A stretch of DNA of 64,000 nt, taken from the NCBI GenBank assembly GCA_964461995.1, contig CAYWXL010000012.1, forward strand, positions 27,757 through 91,756, given 5' to 3'. The notes under the pieces are model-generated. The model saw nothing but the letters and a program-made list of their open reading frames with translations. It did not search any database and was not told the origin of the DNA. Of this stretch, positions 1-8,697 are shown in pieces. Position 1 is the stretch's first letter; every line of letters starts with the position of its first letter. This DNA is from JALSRK01 sp964461995 (lineage in GTDB: Bacteria > Acidobacteriota > Terriglobia > Bryobacterales > Bryobacteraceae). A program made the translations under genes and the position numbers.

Positions 1-1
1 T

Positions 2-40
2 TCGCTGGTGTATGCGGCGGCAGGTTTCGAGTACGGTTGA
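2..40 (+). CDS. C-terminal end of an unidentified upstream gene (partial)
   Basis: An open frame enters from the left edge and ends at a TGA at 38-40, overlapping the folP start region by a few bases. Only 12 residues (ending AAAGFEYG) are visible, too few to recognise. The overlap would fit translational coupling to folP. It may equally be chance. Confidence 0.25.
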   Translation, partial: SLVYAAAGFEYG

Positions 41-42
41 TC

Positions 43-948
43 ATGCGGAAGCGCTACCTGTGGAAGCTCCGGGACCGCGAGCTGCCCCTGGGGGAACGCA
101 CCCTTGTAATGGGGGTCTTGAACGTGACTCCCGACTCCTTTTCCGACGGCGGGCGGTACCTGGATCCCGACCGTGCCTTCGCCAGGGCGCTGGAGATGGA
201 AGACGAAGGCGCGGACATCCTCGACATTGGAGCTGAATCCACGCGCCCAGGGTCCCGGCGCATCTCCGAGCAAGAAGAGCTCCAGCGCTTGGTGCCGGTG
301 CTGCGGCGGCTGGCGGGTAAGCTGGCGGTTCCCATCTCGGTGGACACTTACAAAGCCCGGGTCGCCGAGCGGGCGCTGGAGCTCGGGGCGTCGATCATCA
401 ACGATCCCTCCGGGCTGACTTTCGACCCGCAACTGCCGAAAGCGGCGGTTCGGATGGATGCGGGCCTCATCCTGAACCACATGCGCGGCACTCCCGAAAC
501 CTGGACCCGCCTCGGCCCCTTGCCCGACGTCATGGGCGCCGTGCGCCGGGAACTCGAAGCGGCGGTGCGCAAAGCCCTGCTGGCAGGAATGGACAAGGAG
601 CGCATCGTATTGGATCCGGGCCTCGGGTTCGGCAAGCGTGGCGAACAGAACTATGACCTGCTGGTCCGGCTGCCTGAGCTGGCGGAACTCGGCTTCCCTG
701 TTCTGGTCGGTCCTTCGCGCAAGTCGTTTCTCGGTGAGGCGAGCGATGAGGGAAAACTGATGGGAACTGCGGCCGCGGTGACGGCGGCGATTCTGGGAGG
801 TGCTCATATTGTGCGAGTGCACGACGTCCGGCAGATGATGCCGGTGGTCAGGGCGGCGGACGCCCTATTGGAGGCCCGCTCGCGCCTTCGCGAACCCGAG
901 CCTGCCCGGCCGCGGCTGGTTCAGCGAAGAGCGCCGCGCCGCGGTTGA
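43..948 (+). CDS. folP: dihydropteroate synthase
   Basis: Makes 7,8-dihydropteroate from 6-hydroxymethyl-7,8-dihydropterin diphosphate and p-aminobenzoate in cytosolic folate synthesis. The 301-residue product has the TIM-barrel signatures of the family: the N-terminal VMGVLNVTPDSFSDGG (pterin and Mg site), ADILDIGAESTRPGS, PISVDTYKA, the strand INDPSG and the C-terminal VGPSRKSFLG substrate loop, then HIVRVHDV. Length is slightly above the usual 270-285 because of an Arg/Pro-rich tail. ATG 43 is preferred over the in-frame TTG at 37. The neighbour to the right is convergent, 16 nt away. Confidence 0.96.
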   Translation: MRKRYLWKLRDRELPLGERTLVMGVLNVTPDSFSDGGRYLDPDRAFARALEMEDEGADILDIGAESTRPGSRRISEQEELQRLVPVLRRLAGKLAVPISVDTYKARVAERALELGASIINDPSGLTFDPQLPKAAVRMDAGLILNHMRGTPETWTRLGPLPDVMGAVRRELEAAVRKALLAGMDKERIVLDPGLGFGKRGEQNYDLLVRLPELAELGFPVLVGPSRKSFLGEASDEGKLMGTAAAVTAAILGGAHIVRVHDVRQMMPVVRAADALLEARSRLREPEPARPRLVQRRAPRRG

Positions 949-964
949 GAGGCGGGGAAAGCCG

Positions 965-1648
965 TTACAGCCAGTACTCCCAGCGTCCAGCGGCAACGAC
1001 GTAGGCGGAAAGCAGGCCGTTGGTGACCGCGTGGGCCAGAATGCAGTCGGCGAGGCGGCGGGTGCGGAGAATCCACCAATTGTAAGCGATGCCGGCAAGC
1101 AGCCCCACCCCCCAAAAGCTGCCGTGCTCGGACGCAAACAGCGCGGCGGTGATCCAGAAAGCCCGGGGAGAATAAGCCCCAAGCGGGACGTTCTGGAAGT
1201 CGCTGCGGATGATCCACCGCATCAGCCAGCCCCGCCAGAACAGTTCCTCGATCACCGGCACGAGGACGACGGCGCGAAAAGCGCGAAAGGCGATTGCGGC
1301 CGGGCTGGACGTGAACCCGTCGGGCAAGGAGCCGGCGTGCTCCGCGACGATTGGGTTCGTGAACAGCCAGTGGCCCCGGTACCCCGGCCAGAGAAGATCT
1401 GGCGTCACCCACACAATGAAAACAGCGATGCCCACCATCACGCTGGCAGCGGGGCGCGCCAGCCGCAGGTCAATCACGCCGCGGGAGAAGGCAATGAGCG
1501 CCACGGTCAAAAGAATCACGCGCAGCGGCTGCTCCCAGAGCCCCAACGGCAGCCGCGGGCCGACGACCAGGAGGAGCATGAAAAGGGCGAATGGAGCCAC
1601 CCACGGAAACGCGGGGTGTTCCCGCACCTGCCGTAAAGAGCTGCTCAT
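965..1648 (-). CDS. CPBP-family (CAAX/Abi-type) intramembrane protease
   Basis: A 227-residue polytopic membrane protein, with roughly seven hydrophobic segments. It carries the CPBP/Rce1-type glutamate protease motifs: EELFWRGW (EExxxR), ALFASEHG with its histidine, and the distal AHAVTN. The wording of the first motif (PVIEELFWRGWLMR) resembles the subfamily described as CAAX-protease-related proteins of PEP-CTERM/exosortase systems, but I cannot confirm subfamily membership. Its start overlaps the stop of the TPR lipoprotein gene by ATGA (1645-1648), so the two are translationally coupled and probably work in one envelope process. Substrate unknown. Confidence 0.85.
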   Translation of the reverse strand: MSSSLRQVREHPAFPWVAPFALFMLLLVVGPRLPLGLWEQPLRVILLTVALIAFSRGVIDLRLARPAASVMVGIAVFIVWVTPDLLWPGYRGHWLFTNPIVAEHAGSLPDGFTSSPAAIAFRAFRAVVLVPVIEELFWRGWLMRWIIRSDFQNVPLGAYSPRAFWITAALFASEHGSFWGVGLLAGIAYNWWILRTRRLADCILAHAVTNGLLSAYVVAAGRWEYWL

Positions 1649-3966
1649 GAGCCGATCTTTCCGAGGAGTTCGCGGATCTTGTACAGCTCTTCGGCCGTGG
1701 GCTGGTTTTTCAGGGCGGTCTCAAGATGCTGGCGCGCTTTTTCGTTCAGTCCTTTGCGGTGGAGCGCCAAAGCGAGATGGTAGCGCCACAGCACGACCTC
1801 GGGATGTTTGGCCACCACATCCTCCAGAAGACCGATCGCCGCATCGATGAGATTCTGTTTGAGATACACGTATGCTAGGGTGTCGGCGATGTTCGGCTCG
1901 TCGGGGAGCAGGGCCCGGGCCCGCCGTACCAAACCGAGCGCCTCGTCGAGGTCGGCGGAAGTCTCCGCGAGTACGTAAGCCAGATTGTTCAGGGCGATCG
2001 CGTTGTTCGGGGACAAATCTATGGTCTTCCGGTAATATTCGATCGCCCGTTGCATGGCCCCCATCCGTTCCGCCGTCATGCCAAGGAACAGCGGCGGGAC
2101 CGGATCCCGAGGCCGCAACTCGGCAGCGCGTTTGAAATAGCCCTCGGCCGCCGACAGGTCCCCTTTCGAGTAATAGACACCGCCCAACAAACGGTACGCT
2201 TCTCCGTTATTGGGCCGGACTTTGAGAACCTCCTTGGTCAACTCGATGGCCTTGTCGTACTGGCCTGTCAAGTTCAGCGTGAACGCCAGCAGAAGCTTCA
2301 GCGCCGAATTCTCCGGATGTTTCTGGGCTTCTTTCTGGAGCAGCGCCAGCGCGGCCTTCGGCCGCCGCTGCTGTAGATACACGTTGACCAGGCCGCCCAG
2401 GCCGCGCAACTCACCGCCCGGAGTTTCGTAAACCTGGCGGAACCGGCGCTCCGCGTCCCGCAGCTTGTTTTCTGCCAAGTCCAGGGAAGCCAATAGGTTC
2501 AGGACGTCGATGTCGCCGGGGTGCTGCCGGAGTAGCTCCTCGAGCGCCTTCCGGGCTTGAGTGGTTTCCCCCATCCGCATCCAGGCGTCCGCCCGGATCA
2601 ACTGGGCGTTCAGATTGCCCGGCGCATGCTCGAGGATCTTCTCGGCCTCCGCAATGGCTTTGGCGTACTCGCCCCGGCCCGCGTATAACCCAGCGAGACG
2701 ATAACGGGGAGCCAGATAGTCCGGCCGTTCCTCGATCGCCGCGCGATATTCCACCTCCGCCCGGTCGAAGTCGCCGAGAGCCCGGTGGGCTTCGGCCAAG
2801 TTGTAACGGAGCACGGCATTGTACGGCATTCGAACCAAGGCCGCCTCGAAGTCGGTCACGGCGGCGGTCAACTCCTGCTCGCCTCCGGCACGCAAGCGGA
2901 GCGCACCCCGCAGCGCCCGAGCGGAAGAGTTCTCAGGGTCTTTCTGGAGCACTTCCTGGACCGTCTTGTAAGCCTCGTCGTAGCGGCCCTGGAGGGAGAG
3001 AACCTCCACCATCCGGATTTTCAAAGGAGTTTCGCGGGAGGGATCGGCCTCAAGACCTTGGCGGTAGGCCTCGAGCGCCTGATCGAAGGCGCGAATCCGG
3101 ACGTAGAAATCCCCAACGGCGCGATAGACTCCGGGAAATTCCTTCGCGCCAGCGCGAAGCTCACCCAGCACCGCTTCCATCTTCTCCGGCTGGCGGACAA
3201 GAAAGTAGTGTCTGGCCAGTTGGAGCCGGTAGAGGACGTTTTTGGGGAAACGGGCGATTTTCTTCTGCAACACCTCGAGCGCCCGGTCGTATTCCTCCTT
3301 CTTCGCGTAGGTCACGTAGAGAAAGTCATAGAGTTGCGAGAAATCTGGATGCTCCTCGAGGTATGCCCAAGCGGTCTCGAGAGCTTCCGATTCCCGTCCA
3401 AGCTTGCTCAGACACTGCGCAAGGGCCAATGCGGTCCGGCCGTCGTCAGGCTTGAGCTCCGCCGCCTGGATCAGGTAGGCGAGGGCCTGGTCCAGATCCG
3501 GTTCCCGCTGAAACAGAGCCACTAGCCCTTTCGCCCGGATGACAGGGAATGCGTTGGGACGGAACGCCTCGACGCGCTCGGTCGCCTCCTGCAAAACCGT
3601 AAGCACGGATTCGAACCGGGCCGGATCGCGAAGGTAGATCGCCAGACACAGGTCCGCGAGGCGGGCGTAGGCGTCCTCGTTCGCCGGGTCGAGCTCCACC
3701 GCCCGGCGGTAACCGGACAACGCCTGGCGGATGCGGCCGAGCCGCTCGGCGGTGAGGCCAATACCGTAATAAGCATCCGCATTCCGGGCGTCATGTTGGG
3801 TCGCCCGGCGGTAGATGATGTTCGCCTCTTTGTACTTTCCGTTCTGGAAGTACTTGTTCCCCGTCTCGACCAAGGTGCGGGCTTGCTCAGCCGGGTCGCG
3901 GCTGCAGGCCGCCGTCAGACACACGGCGAGCACGAGCACGGGCCGGCGCCAGGGAGAAGTTCTCAT
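1645..3966 (-). CDS. TPR-repeat lipoprotein, PrsT-like
   Basis: A 773-residue exported protein. It has an Arg-containing n-region and a lipobox ending LTAAC (Cys about residue 21), followed by tetratricopeptide repeats over nearly the whole length, with typical pairs such as NADAYYGIGLTAERLGRI and NNAIALNNLAYVLAE. The opening after the lipobox (EQARTLVETGNKYFQNGKY) resembles the PEP-CTERM-associated TPR lipoprotein family (PrsT). The start is ATG 3966, directly preceded by an in-frame GTG. The gene is followed with an ATGA overlap by a CPBP protease gene. A scaffold for envelope or polysaccharide assembly is inferred. No exosortase gene lies in the window. Confidence 0.85.
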   Translation of the reverse strand: MRTSPWRRPVLVLAVCLTAACSRDPAEQARTLVETGNKYFQNGKYKEANIIYRRATQHDARNADAYYGIGLTAERLGRIRQALSGYRRAVELDPANEDAYARLADLCLAIYLRDPARFESVLTVLQEATERVEAFRPNAFPVIRAKGLVALFQREPDLDQALAYLIQAAELKPDDGRTALALAQCLSKLGRESEALETAWAYLEEHPDFSQLYDFLYVTYAKKEEYDRALEVLQKKIARFPKNVLYRLQLARHYFLVRQPEKMEAVLGELRAGAKEFPGVYRAVGDFYVRIRAFDQALEAYRQGLEADPSRETPLKIRMVEVLSLQGRYDEAYKTVQEVLQKDPENSSARALRGALRLRAGGEQELTAAVTDFEAALVRMPYNAVLRYNLAEAHRALGDFDRAEVEYRAAIEERPDYLAPRYRLAGLYAGRGEYAKAIAEAEKILEHAPGNLNAQLIRADAWMRMGETTQARKALEELLRQHPGDIDVLNLLASLDLAENKLRDAERRFRQVYETPGGELRGLGGLVNVYLQQRRPKAALALLQKEAQKHPENSALKLLLAFTLNLTGQYDKAIELTKEVLKVRPNNGEAYRLLGGVYYSKGDLSAAEGYFKRAAELRPRDPVPPLFLGMTAERMGAMQRAIEYYRKTIDLSPNNAIALNNLAYVLAETSADLDEALGLVRRARALLPDEPNIADTLAYVYLKQNLIDAAIGLLEDVVAKHPEVVLWRYHLALALHRKGLNEKARQHLETALKNQPTAEELYKIRELLGKIGS

Positions 3967-4043
3967 CACTGTTCTTCAAGTATGTAGCACAAGCTCCGGC
4001 TCCGAAAAGGCCGAGCCCGTCGGGGAGAGTCCGGGTACGCTGT

Positions 4044-4373
4044 CTATTTCAGCCGATCCGCCGTATTGCGCATTTGCAAGCCGTGCATGAGGCTGGACGC
4101 GCCCCGAATGGCGGCGGCGACGTGAACCGCCTCGGTCAACTGGGCCATGTTGAAGCCTTTTTCCAGGCAATCCTCGGTATAGGCGTCGATGGAATAAGGA
4201 CATTGAAGCGCGTGGGCGACAGCGAGCGCGATCAAGCTCTTTTCTCTTCGCGAGAGGGCTCCCTCGCTGAAGACATGCCCGTACCAATTGCGGAACTGTT
4301 TCCATAGCAGCGGCGCATCGGCGCCGATCTCGTTGATGCGGCTAAGGTCTTCTGGATTGTAGTAGTCTGCCAT
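4044..4373 (-). CDS. AhpD-like / carboxymuconolactone decarboxylase-fold protein, arsenosugar-peroxidase-like subgroup
   Basis: A 109-residue all-helical protein. The core EKSLIALAVAHALQCPYS, DAYTEDCLEKG and AAAIRGASSLMHGLQM matches the AhpD/CMD fold, and closely resembles small proteins annotated as arsenosugar-biosynthesis-associated peroxidase-like. AhpD enzymes use a CxxC pair plus a histidine for alkylhydroperoxidase activity. Here His54 and Cys58 are present but the second Cys is Ser61 (codon TCC). Cys69 lies eight residues further on. No arsM or radical-SAM arsS gene is adjacent, so an arsenic role is not supported by context. A GAGGAG ribosome site lies upstream. Confidence 0.8.
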   Translation of the reverse strand: MADYYNPEDLSRINEIGADAPLLWKQFRNWYGHVFSEGALSRREKSLIALAVAHALQCPYSIDAYTEDCLEKGFNMAQLTEAVHVAAAIRGASSLMHGLQMRNTADRLK

Positions 4374-4469
4374 CGTCGATCTTCACTCCTCAGGATTTGC
4401 GAAAAGATCACGGCGGACCGGCGCCGGGCGCCGGAGGCGGCACGCGGTTCGGCCGGGCCCTGCGTGCGG

Positions 4470-6218
4470 TCAGCCTTCGCTCCGCTGCGCGGTGACCAGC
4501 ACCGTGCCTGCGTGCAGGTTCTGCCACTCGATCGTATCGAACCCGAGGGATTCCAGCGTCGCCGTGAGCCTGTCAATGGACCATGTCCGGCACCCTCCCC
4601 GGCGCATTCGCCGCCCCAGGGCGCCGAGCACAACTTCGGGAGGCGGCAGCGCGCCACCGGGGAGAAAAGTATCGTGGAGCGCTAGAAGGCCGCCTGGGCT
4701 CAAACGCCCGGCGGCCAACTCCAGGAACCGCTGGACTTCGCCGCGGTTCGCCGAGCCGAGCAAGCCGGAAAGGATGATCGCCCCATAGGCGCCCTCGCCG
4801 CCGGCGAGGCCCGGTTGCAGAGCCAAGGGGACGCCCGGGTTGCGGAACGGGTTGGTGACAGTGACCAGCAGCTCCGGCCACCGGGCGGTGATAGCCTCCC
4901 GATAATGGGCGCCGCCGTAACCGACTACCAGCACAGGGCCTTTGGCTCCCAGGTCCAACTTCTCGGCCACCAGGGGCGCAGCAAACCGGGCCAGCGCCTC
5001 GCAGGACTCCTGGTGGAGCGCTTCCTCGGCGGGGCTGGTCTGAATGAAATCGCGGCAGCCGGTGCGCACGTAGGAATCCAGCTCAGACCAGTCGGCGGCG
5101 AGCTGAGACTGGTGAAGCAACGCGTCGCGCAAGGTTTCCGGGGAGCCGCTCTTCAAATACCGGGAAGCCAGTTCGAGGTTCCGGTAACCCTCCGGGCCTT
5201 TTTCAATCACGCCGAGCGCCGTGAGGGCCTCGAGGATTTCAGCGGTTGCCGCCGGATCCAGACCGTGTTCGGAGGCGATCTCCTGCGCCTGGCGGGGCCG
5301 ATCCAGCTTGTCGAAGATCCTCCGCTCCAGGGCCAGCCCCAGCACTTGGGTGCCCAGGCCTGCGCCAGCGAGCCGTAGCAACTGATCAGGGGCAGGGGCC
5401 GGCGCGAAGCGGCTGCTCCGGTCCGGCCGCCGCCGGAGGTCCCGCTCGGCGCGAGCAAGCTTGTCGCGCATTCGCACGACTTCCCCGATAACCAGCGTAG
5501 CCGGGGGCCGGATTTCGGCTTCCTTCACCCGCTGAGCGATCGTCGCCAGCGTCCCCGTCACCGCGCGCTCGTCGTGCCAGAACGCCATCTGGATCATGGC
5601 GGCAGGCGTTTCTGGACTCTTGCCATGGCGGATGAGCGTCTCGGCAATCGTTTCAACGTTGCTCACCCCCATCAAGAAGACGAGGGTGTCGATCCCCACG
5701 AGCGCCTGCCAATTCACGCGGTGATGGTCCTTCTTGGCTTCGTGCCCGGTCACGACCGCCACCGACGAAGCCGCGCCGCGGTGCGTCACGGCGATGCCGG
5801 CGCTCAGCGGAGCGGCGAACGCGGAGGTGACACCAGGGATGACTTCGAAGGGGATGCCGTGCTCGGCCAGGTATTCGGCTTCCTCGCCTCCCCGCCCGAA
5901 GACGAACGGGTCGCCTCCTTTCAAGCGCACGACCATCTTCCCTTCCCGGGCTTTGCGGACCAGCAACTCCTGGACCTCTTCCTGCCGGGACTCGTGCCGT
6001 CCCACGGGTTTGCCCATGTAGAGGCGCTCGGCGGAGGGCTTGGCCAGGGCCAGGACTTCTTCTTGGATGAGCCGGTCATAGACGACGACATCGCAAGTCC
6101 GCAGCAGTTCCGCGGCCTTGAGCGTCAGCAGTTCGGGATGCCCCGGTCCTGCCCCGACCAGGTAGACTTTTCCAGGTTGAATCGACGTTTCTCCTCGTCT
6201 GCGACGCCCTGTGCGCAA
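4470..6218 (-). CDS. uroporphyrinogen-III C-methyltransferase fused to an O-methyltransferase-like domain
   Basis: The N-terminal ~255 residues are a complete SUMT/CobA tetrapyrrole methylase that makes precorrin-2 for siroheme or cobalamin. Motifs seen are VGAGPGHPELLTLKA, VVYDRLI, RLKGGDPFVFGRGGEEAEYL, IPGVTSAFAAP and VTHRGAASSVAVVTGH. Residues ~275-390 look like the winged-helix dimerisation domain of class I O-methyltransferases, followed by a Rossmann methyltransferase to ~580 with a weak glycine motif (VLVVGYGGAHY). The usual SUMT fusion partner is HemD, so this pairing is unusual. The TTG at 6218 has no ribosome site. An ATT at 6182, with AGGAG eight bases upstream, would start the protein exactly where SUMTs usually start and is a serious rival. 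Confidence 0.85.
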   Translation of the reverse strand: MRTGRRRRGETSIQPGKVYLVGAGPGHPELLTLKAAELLRTCDVVVYDRLIQEEVLALAKPSAERLYMGKPVGRHESRQEEVQELLVRKAREGKMVVRLKGGDPFVFGRGGEEAEYLAEHGIPFEVIPGVTSAFAAPLSAGIAVTHRGAASSVAVVTGHEAKKDHHRVNWQALVGIDTLVFLMGVSNVETIAETLIRHGKSPETPAAMIQMAFWHDERAVTGTLATIAQRVKEAEIRPPATLVIGEVVRMRDKLARAERDLRRRPDRSSRFAPAPAPDQLLRLAGAGLGTQVLGLALERRIFDKLDRPRQAQEIASEHGLDPAATAEILEALTALGVIEKGPEGYRNLELASRYLKSGSPETLRDALLHQSQLAADWSELDSYVRTGCRDFIQTSPAEEALHQESCEALARFAAPLVAEKLDLGAKGPVLVVGYGGAHYREAITARWPELLVTVTNPFRNPGVPLALQPGLAGGEGAYGAIILSGLLGSANRGEVQRFLELAAGRLSPGGLLALHDTFLPGGALPPPEVVLGALGRRMRRGGCRTWSIDRLTATLESLGFDTIEWQNLHAGTVLVTAQRSEG

Positions 6219-6375
6219 AGTGGCGGCGTCGCCGAATGTCTTGTCCCGGACCGGCAGCCCCTCTGAGCAAATTCTTCAGACCCCGCCCAGTCCCGCCGGC
6301 GCGCAGCGGCTTTGCTTTCAAGCTTTGGTGTAACACGCCGACGAGGGGGCCGACAACAACCGGCCGCCAAACCTG

Positions 6376-8688
6376 TTACGTGCGCATATGGGTGAACAGA
6401 TAAAGGCCGGCAAGAGCGAAGATCGCGTCGGGAGACCAGGCGGCCAACACCGGCGGCAACTGGTTGAGATTGCCCACCTGCTCGAATAACTGGCTGACGA
6501 CCCAATACGCGATGGCGATTCCGAAACTGACGCCGACGCCGGCCATCGCGCCCCGCGGCCCAGTAAGAAAAGCGAACGGTACCGAAATCAAAGCCATGAT
6601 CAGGGCAAACAGGGGCACCGAAAACTTCTTGTGGAACCGGACCTGAAGCCGGATCGTGTCGAAGCCGCTTTGGCGCAGCTCGCGTATGTAGGCCGCGAGC
6701 TCGGAGAAGTTCATCTGCTGGTCCTGCTTCACCTCTTTGAGGAAGTAGCCCGGCGGCTCGGTCAACTCAGAAAAGGTCCGCGCCTCGCCGGAGAAATCGT
6801 CATAACGCACGACGCGCACGCCGTCGAGATCGCGGCTCCAACCGTCCTGGAAGATCCAAGTATTCAGGGAGGGCTCCCAGCGGGCCCGCTCGGCGTAGAT
6901 GTGGCGCCGGAGGTGGAACGTGTCCGGCTCGAGCTCGAAGACCGTGATGCCGTACATGATCTGCTGGGCGGGATCGAAGTACCGGTAGTAGTAGATCCGG
7001 GAGCCTTGGCCGAAGATCCATTGGCGCTCCGGGCTAAGGTAGGTCTGCGGCGGGCGGCCCTTGATCTCGCTGCGAATCCCGTCCTGGATGCGGTTAGCCT
7101 CGGTGACGTAGTAGTGGTCGAAGGCAAACAGAGCGCCGCTGAGCGCCATGCCCGTCATGAGCACCGGCACCGACAGCCGGTAAAGGCTGATCCCGCAGGC
7201 TTTCATGGCGGTGACCTCGTTGTACTTCGACATCACGCCGAACGTGACCAGGACGGCGACGAGCACGCTGACCGGGGCTGAATCGTAAATCAATTTTGGG
7301 GTCAAGAAGAAGTGGTAGGTGAGGACCCGCGACATCGGGATCTGGTTCTTGATGATGTCGCCGAGAAGTTCGAAGAACGTAAACACGTGGGTCAAGGCCA
7401 CGAAACTCGTCAACAGAACGGCGAAATAGAAAAGGAAGCTGCGCAGGACGTAGGTGTCGATGATCTGGGGCAGCAAAGGGCGGAAGCTGCGGGCGCGGCC
7501 GGCGACGGCCTTGCGGGCGGGCAACGAGCGCCGCACGAGATGCAACGCCGCCACGGCCCGGTTGCGCAGCCAGAAGCCGAGATCCCGGTCGCCGGGCAGC
7601 TCCTGCCGGGCGACCAGAGCGAGGCCCAGAATACACAGGGCGATGTTCGGGGCCCAAACGGCCGCTTCCACCGGGAGGCGCTCCTGCTTGGCCATGCCAA
7701 TGAGACTGACCAAGGCCATGTAGTAAAGAAACGCGACCAGCACGGTGAGCACGAACGCTGACGACTTCCCCGCTTTTCGAGTGGATACGCCGAGGGGAAC
7801 GCCCAGCAGCGCGAGCAGAATGCAAGCCAAGGGGAGTGCGAGCCGCTGGTGAAGCTCAATGCGGGCCTCCACGGACTCGCGCGCCTCGGCGATCAACGGC
7901 TTGGTGTCCATCCAGGTGAAGGGCTTGGCTTGCTCCTTCTGCGGCGCGCGGGCCTCGAGCACCCGCTCTCCGCGCGGGAAGGCGTAGCTGTTGTATTGGT
8001 TATTCTCCCCGACGACGTGCGAGCGCCCGTCGATCATGGAAAGCTGAATGCGGTTGTGCTGGGTGTCGGCGACGGCGATCGCCTCGGTAGCGACGGTGAT
8101 CCGCGGGTGCTCTCCGGCCGCCGAGCCCCCGGCCTCCGGCGATGGCGCCATCTCGGCGAGGAAGACGTGCCGCCACCGGACGACGGGCCCTGAAATCACG
8201 TCGCCCACGTAGAGGATCGTGTCGGGGAACGACTCCTCGAACACGCGGGGTTGAATCTCGGCGGTGACCTGCTCCGCGAGCAGCCGGTTCAGCACACGGT
8301 AGGTTTCACGGATGGACAGGGGGGTGAGCCAAAGCGTCGCCGTAGCGGCGGCCATGGTGGCGATCGAGGCCAGGGCCAGCATCGGGATCAACAGACGCCG
8401 GCTGGGAATCCCCGCCGCCCGGAGCGCGATCACCTCACCGTCTCCGGACATTCGGTTGGTGGCCAACAAGACCCCGACGAGCACGCCCACCGGAATCGAG
8501 AACGTCAGTGCGGGCGGCAGGACCAGCAAGAACAGGTAGGCGACCGTTCCCGGGTCGGCCGAACTCCGCACCAGCAACTCGAAGAGGCGTCCCAGTTTCT
8601 GGAGGAACAGGACGAAGGTAAACAGGGTGGTCCCCAGCAGGGCGCTGGAAACAACTTCCCGAAAAATCCTACGATCGAGAAGTCCCAT
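6376..8688 (-). CDS. LptF-LptG fused lipopolysaccharide export permease
   Basis: A 770-residue inner-membrane protein containing two YjgP/YjgQ permease modules in tandem. The first, ~1-360, has RRIFREVVSSALLGTTLFTF, a periplasmic beta-rich section and a second set of TM helices with LALPLACILLALLGVPLGV. The second starts at about 410 with DTYVLRSFLFYFAVLLTSF and ends with VSQLFEQVGNLNQLPP, a typical LptG C-terminal stretch. LptF and LptG are normally separate subunits that extract LPS with LptB. A single chain of this length matches fused permeases known from acidobacteria. It implies an LPS-bearing outer membrane. It lies 9 nt downstream of the TldE-like gene. Confidence 0.9.
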   Translation of the reverse strand: MGLLDRRIFREVVSSALLGTTLFTFVLFLQKLGRLFELLVRSSADPGTVAYLFLLVLPPALTFSIPVGVLVGVLLATNRMSGDGEVIALRAAGIPSRRLLIPMLALASIATMAAATATLWLTPLSIRETYRVLNRLLAEQVTAEIQPRVFEESFPDTILYVGDVISGPVVRWRHVFLAEMAPSPEAGGSAAGEHPRITVATEAIAVADTQHNRIQLSMIDGRSHVVGENNQYNSYAFPRGERVLEARAPQKEQAKPFTWMDTKPLIAEARESVEARIELHQRLALPLACILLALLGVPLGVSTRKAGKSSAFVLTVLVAFLYYMALVSLIGMAKQERLPVEAAVWAPNIALCILGLALVARQELPGDRDLGFWLRNRAVAALHLVRRSLPARKAVAGRARSFRPLLPQIIDTYVLRSFLFYFAVLLTSFVALTHVFTFFELLGDIIKNQIPMSRVLTYHFFLTPKLIYDSAPVSVLVAVLVTFGVMSKYNEVTAMKACGISLYRLSVPVLMTGMALSGALFAFDHYYVTEANRIQDGIRSEIKGRPPQTYLSPERQWIFGQGSRIYYYRYFDPAQQIMYGITVFELEPDTFHLRRHIYAERARWEPSLNTWIFQDGWSRDLDGVRVVRYDDFSGEARTFSELTEPPGYFLKEVKQDQQMNFSELAAYIRELRQSGFDTIRLQVRFHKKFSVPLFALIMALISVPFAFLTGPRGAMAGVGVSFGIAIAYWVVSQLFEQVGNLNQLPPVLAAWSPDAIFALAGLYLFTHMRT

Positions 8689-8697
8689 CGTCTCAGT

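Noticed and set aside
7312..7761. A plus-strand open frame inside lptFG
   Set aside because: It is a GC-rich shadow of the permease gene with low hydrophobic content and no similarity to anything I recognise.
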